From Clavelina lepadiformis (taxonomy: Eukaryota; Chordata; Ascidiacea; Aplousobranchia; Clavelinidae): 64,000 nt of DNA. Numbering within the stretch: the first letter of the stretch is position 1; the number at the start of each line of letters is the position of its first letter. The stretch lies in assembly GCF_947623445.1 (NCBI RefSeq), contig NC_135243.1:21274479-21338478 (forward strand). The letters run 5' to 3'. Of this stretch, positions 62,020 to 64,000 are shown piece by piece. The translations under genes and the position numbers were made by a program. Below the pieces are notes generated by a model. It ran no database searches. It saw nothing but the letters and a program-made list of their open reading frames with translations, and was not told where the DNA came from.

Positions 62020-64000
62020 GTACAATATACTACTTTTTAAGTAAAACCGATGTGTAAGTTGCTCCCCAAGCTTGATGACCAAAACTTTCCCTAAAAATTT
62101 GTGACATATACAGTATATACACAGTTTTTAACGATTGTCGTGATATTTATTTTTTCGAAAATTAAATTTTTTATAATTTTAAAACCCAAACGCAAAGTAA
62201 AGCTGATGTTGTCTGAATCGTGTTAACCAAATTTTAAAGTAAAATAAGAAACAGGATATAGTTTGGCACTCTTAAGGTTAACTTTATATTTTTCGACACA
62301 AGCTTTCGCAAGCATAAGCTTGCTTCTTCAAAGCTGAAAAGTGAACGAAAGTAAAGCTGTAATATTGTTTTGATTTTTAAATCATTTCCAACATACACTC
62401 TTCTTCCCAATATGACCTTAGTGCAGTTTATTCGTCATGTTTGGTTTGCTGGCTAAATTGTTATTGGGCTAAATAATAATAAATGAAATTACTGAATATA
62501 TTCCATGAAATAATAAATGCAAGCATTCGACAGTCATTGCAAAACAAAACGCTTAAACATGTCTTGTTTTACCCATTTTTTTTCTTTTTAATACATAATA
62601 GAATTATAGACACAACGTCTTTAAATCGCAGCTCTTTAGCATCCGCACATAGATCACTGCGCAATTTTTTTGTTAGGCAAAAACGATTCAACTTTTGTAC
62701 ACGAATCCTTCCCCTGCCTATCTGCAGGCAGTGAGCCAAGTTCGCAATTTAATCTAATTGCCCCTGATGCAACCAGTATTATAATTAAGATTACAAACAA
62801 GAACTAGCTAACCACGTGAGAAAATACGACCACACTTAACTCAACTTTAATGCGCATTTGACCTTATTTGGTCTGTCGTACTTCGATTTTGATGGCATGA
62901 TAATTTCACACTGTTGTAAATCTTTTTGTTGCTAAATACAGTGATATTTTCAAGTCTGATAGATCTGTGAATACATGTCACTTTCGTTACCGTTACCTTA
63001 GTGTTTGCTTTTTATTAATTGTTAATTGCTTTGACAGCAACATTCAAAGATTCTTATAGAAGTAAACTAAAACGTTTTGCAACTAAGTGTTGGTGGTGTA
63101 TCACGCAATGGATAGTGAAAAGATGAGGGATTTCCTGCTGAAGCAAAAATAAAAATCTGTGATACCTGCCTACCATTGATTTGTGTTACCCAACTTTGGA
63201 ACTATTCATCAAGAAGCGTCATTCACACCTTGTTTAAGGAAAGTACAATGGTAGCGCTGTAGCGTTTGTCACACTGTCCGCTAGATAGGGGCATGACACC
63301 ACGTTAATTTTCCAAAACATCCATTGTGTTTTTCTCTATTTCACCATTCACATTTCAAGTCTGTCATCGTTAAAGACAAGGAGGCACACAGACGTTCTTT
63401 TGAGACATCTCTCCACGTTAACTTACAATATGAAGTTAGCCGCAGTAATTTCTTTCGTTGCGATAATTCGAATCCGGTTCACATTTGGCCTTTGGTAGTT
63501 TAATCTCAATGTAATGTACCTTGAAACAAAGTAAACTCTCATGTAATGTTTCAAGATTATGTGAAGTGTGTTGCAATTTGTTTCCGTTCGGGTCAAATTG
63601 GGTTTACGAATGCTGACACATATACGTATAACCTATGGATTCTGGTACAGATTGTTTTATAAAATCTTAATTTCAATAAGTAGCATAAAAAAAAGTGAAC
63701 AAATGATGAAATCACCAGCCTGCCAAATGTTTTACAGCTTGGACTGTATCACTTGCGGTTGAGATTTTCAAGACACTAAAAAGTGCAAACCGTAATCAGA
63801 AAGATTGAAAAGCACTGCTCTAGTCATTTCATTGTTATTATCCTTATTTTCATGCACAATTCAAGATTGCTGTTATTTATTCATAAGAGTATCTGTTACT
63901 TTAACTGTGGTACACATGCTTGGCGGACTGCAAGTTTGACACCACTGGCTTAAATAATTTTATATTATTTATAGTAATAATTATTTTGTATGTTTCTTTT
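62020..64000. other. Intronic or flanking sequence right of the kinase exon
   Basis: No further CHEK1-like exon was found; the expected LPWD segment is absent up to the edge. Two sequences resemble hAT ends in reverse: attgaaaagcactg near 63803-63816, and caagtttgacaccactgg near 63929-63946. They may mark non-autonomous hAT copies whose partner ends were not resolved. Open frames at 62483-62734 and 63568-63762 look like chance. Confidence 0.35.

Overview
The window looks like nuclear DNA of a marine invertebrate chordate, most likely an ascidian such as Ciona. The DNA is AT-rich, introns are mostly 100-600 bp with GT-AG borders, and host genes are interleaved with many DNA transposons and LTR elements. 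The host genes are animal ones: LCCL-domain membrane proteins, an alpha-1,6-fucosyltransferase (FUT8) family gene, a Mist1-type bHLH factor and a CHEK1-like kinase. The species call is inference from family content and gene architecture; no sequence search was possible.

Region 1-16.4 kb is a cluster of LCCL-domain membrane protein genes. It holds the last exon of one gene (+, ending at 1141), a complete 506-aa gene (+, 4652-8571) and a complete 484-aa gene (-, 16375-10219) that converges on it. The two complete genes have a signal peptide, four LCCL domains each split over two exons, a 13-residue linker exon and a transmembrane exon. All nine LCCL and linker exons have the same length in both. 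A 2.7-kb hAT transposon with an open 610-aa spliced transposase sits in the last-but-one large intron of the minus-strand gene.

Region 16.4-48.9 kb is dominated by a direct segmental duplication. Copy A (about 19947-26250) carries an intact 545-aa FUT8-like gene on the minus strand. Copy B (about 33227-48895) carries the same gene as a pseudogene, swollen by about 10 kb of insertions. These are a solo LTR, a Mutator-like (MULE) transposon whose terminal inverted repeats are made of short tandem repeats, a tandem LTR-internal-LTR-internal-LTR array with Pro/Ala/Glu repeats, and a young LTR element with apparently identical LTRs. Copy A has its own TA-flanked inverted-repeat element. Each copy serves as the empty site for most of the other's insertions. 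Between the copies lie a Mist1/BHLHA15-like bHLH gene with disrupted frames and a gag-like retroelement fossil.

Region 48.9-64 kb contains two tRNA-Thr(AGT) genes, a hAT element nested in a TTAA-flanked element, a second copy of that TTAA-flanked element, a DUF4806-domain gene beside GC-rich short repeats, and three exons of a CHEK1-like kinase catalytic domain that runs off the right edge. I found no CRISPR array, operon or other prokaryote-type system, and no clear candidate for a wholly new system. The most informative signals are the paralogous LCCL receptors, the duplication with its insertion record, and the unusual MULE and tandem LTR structures.
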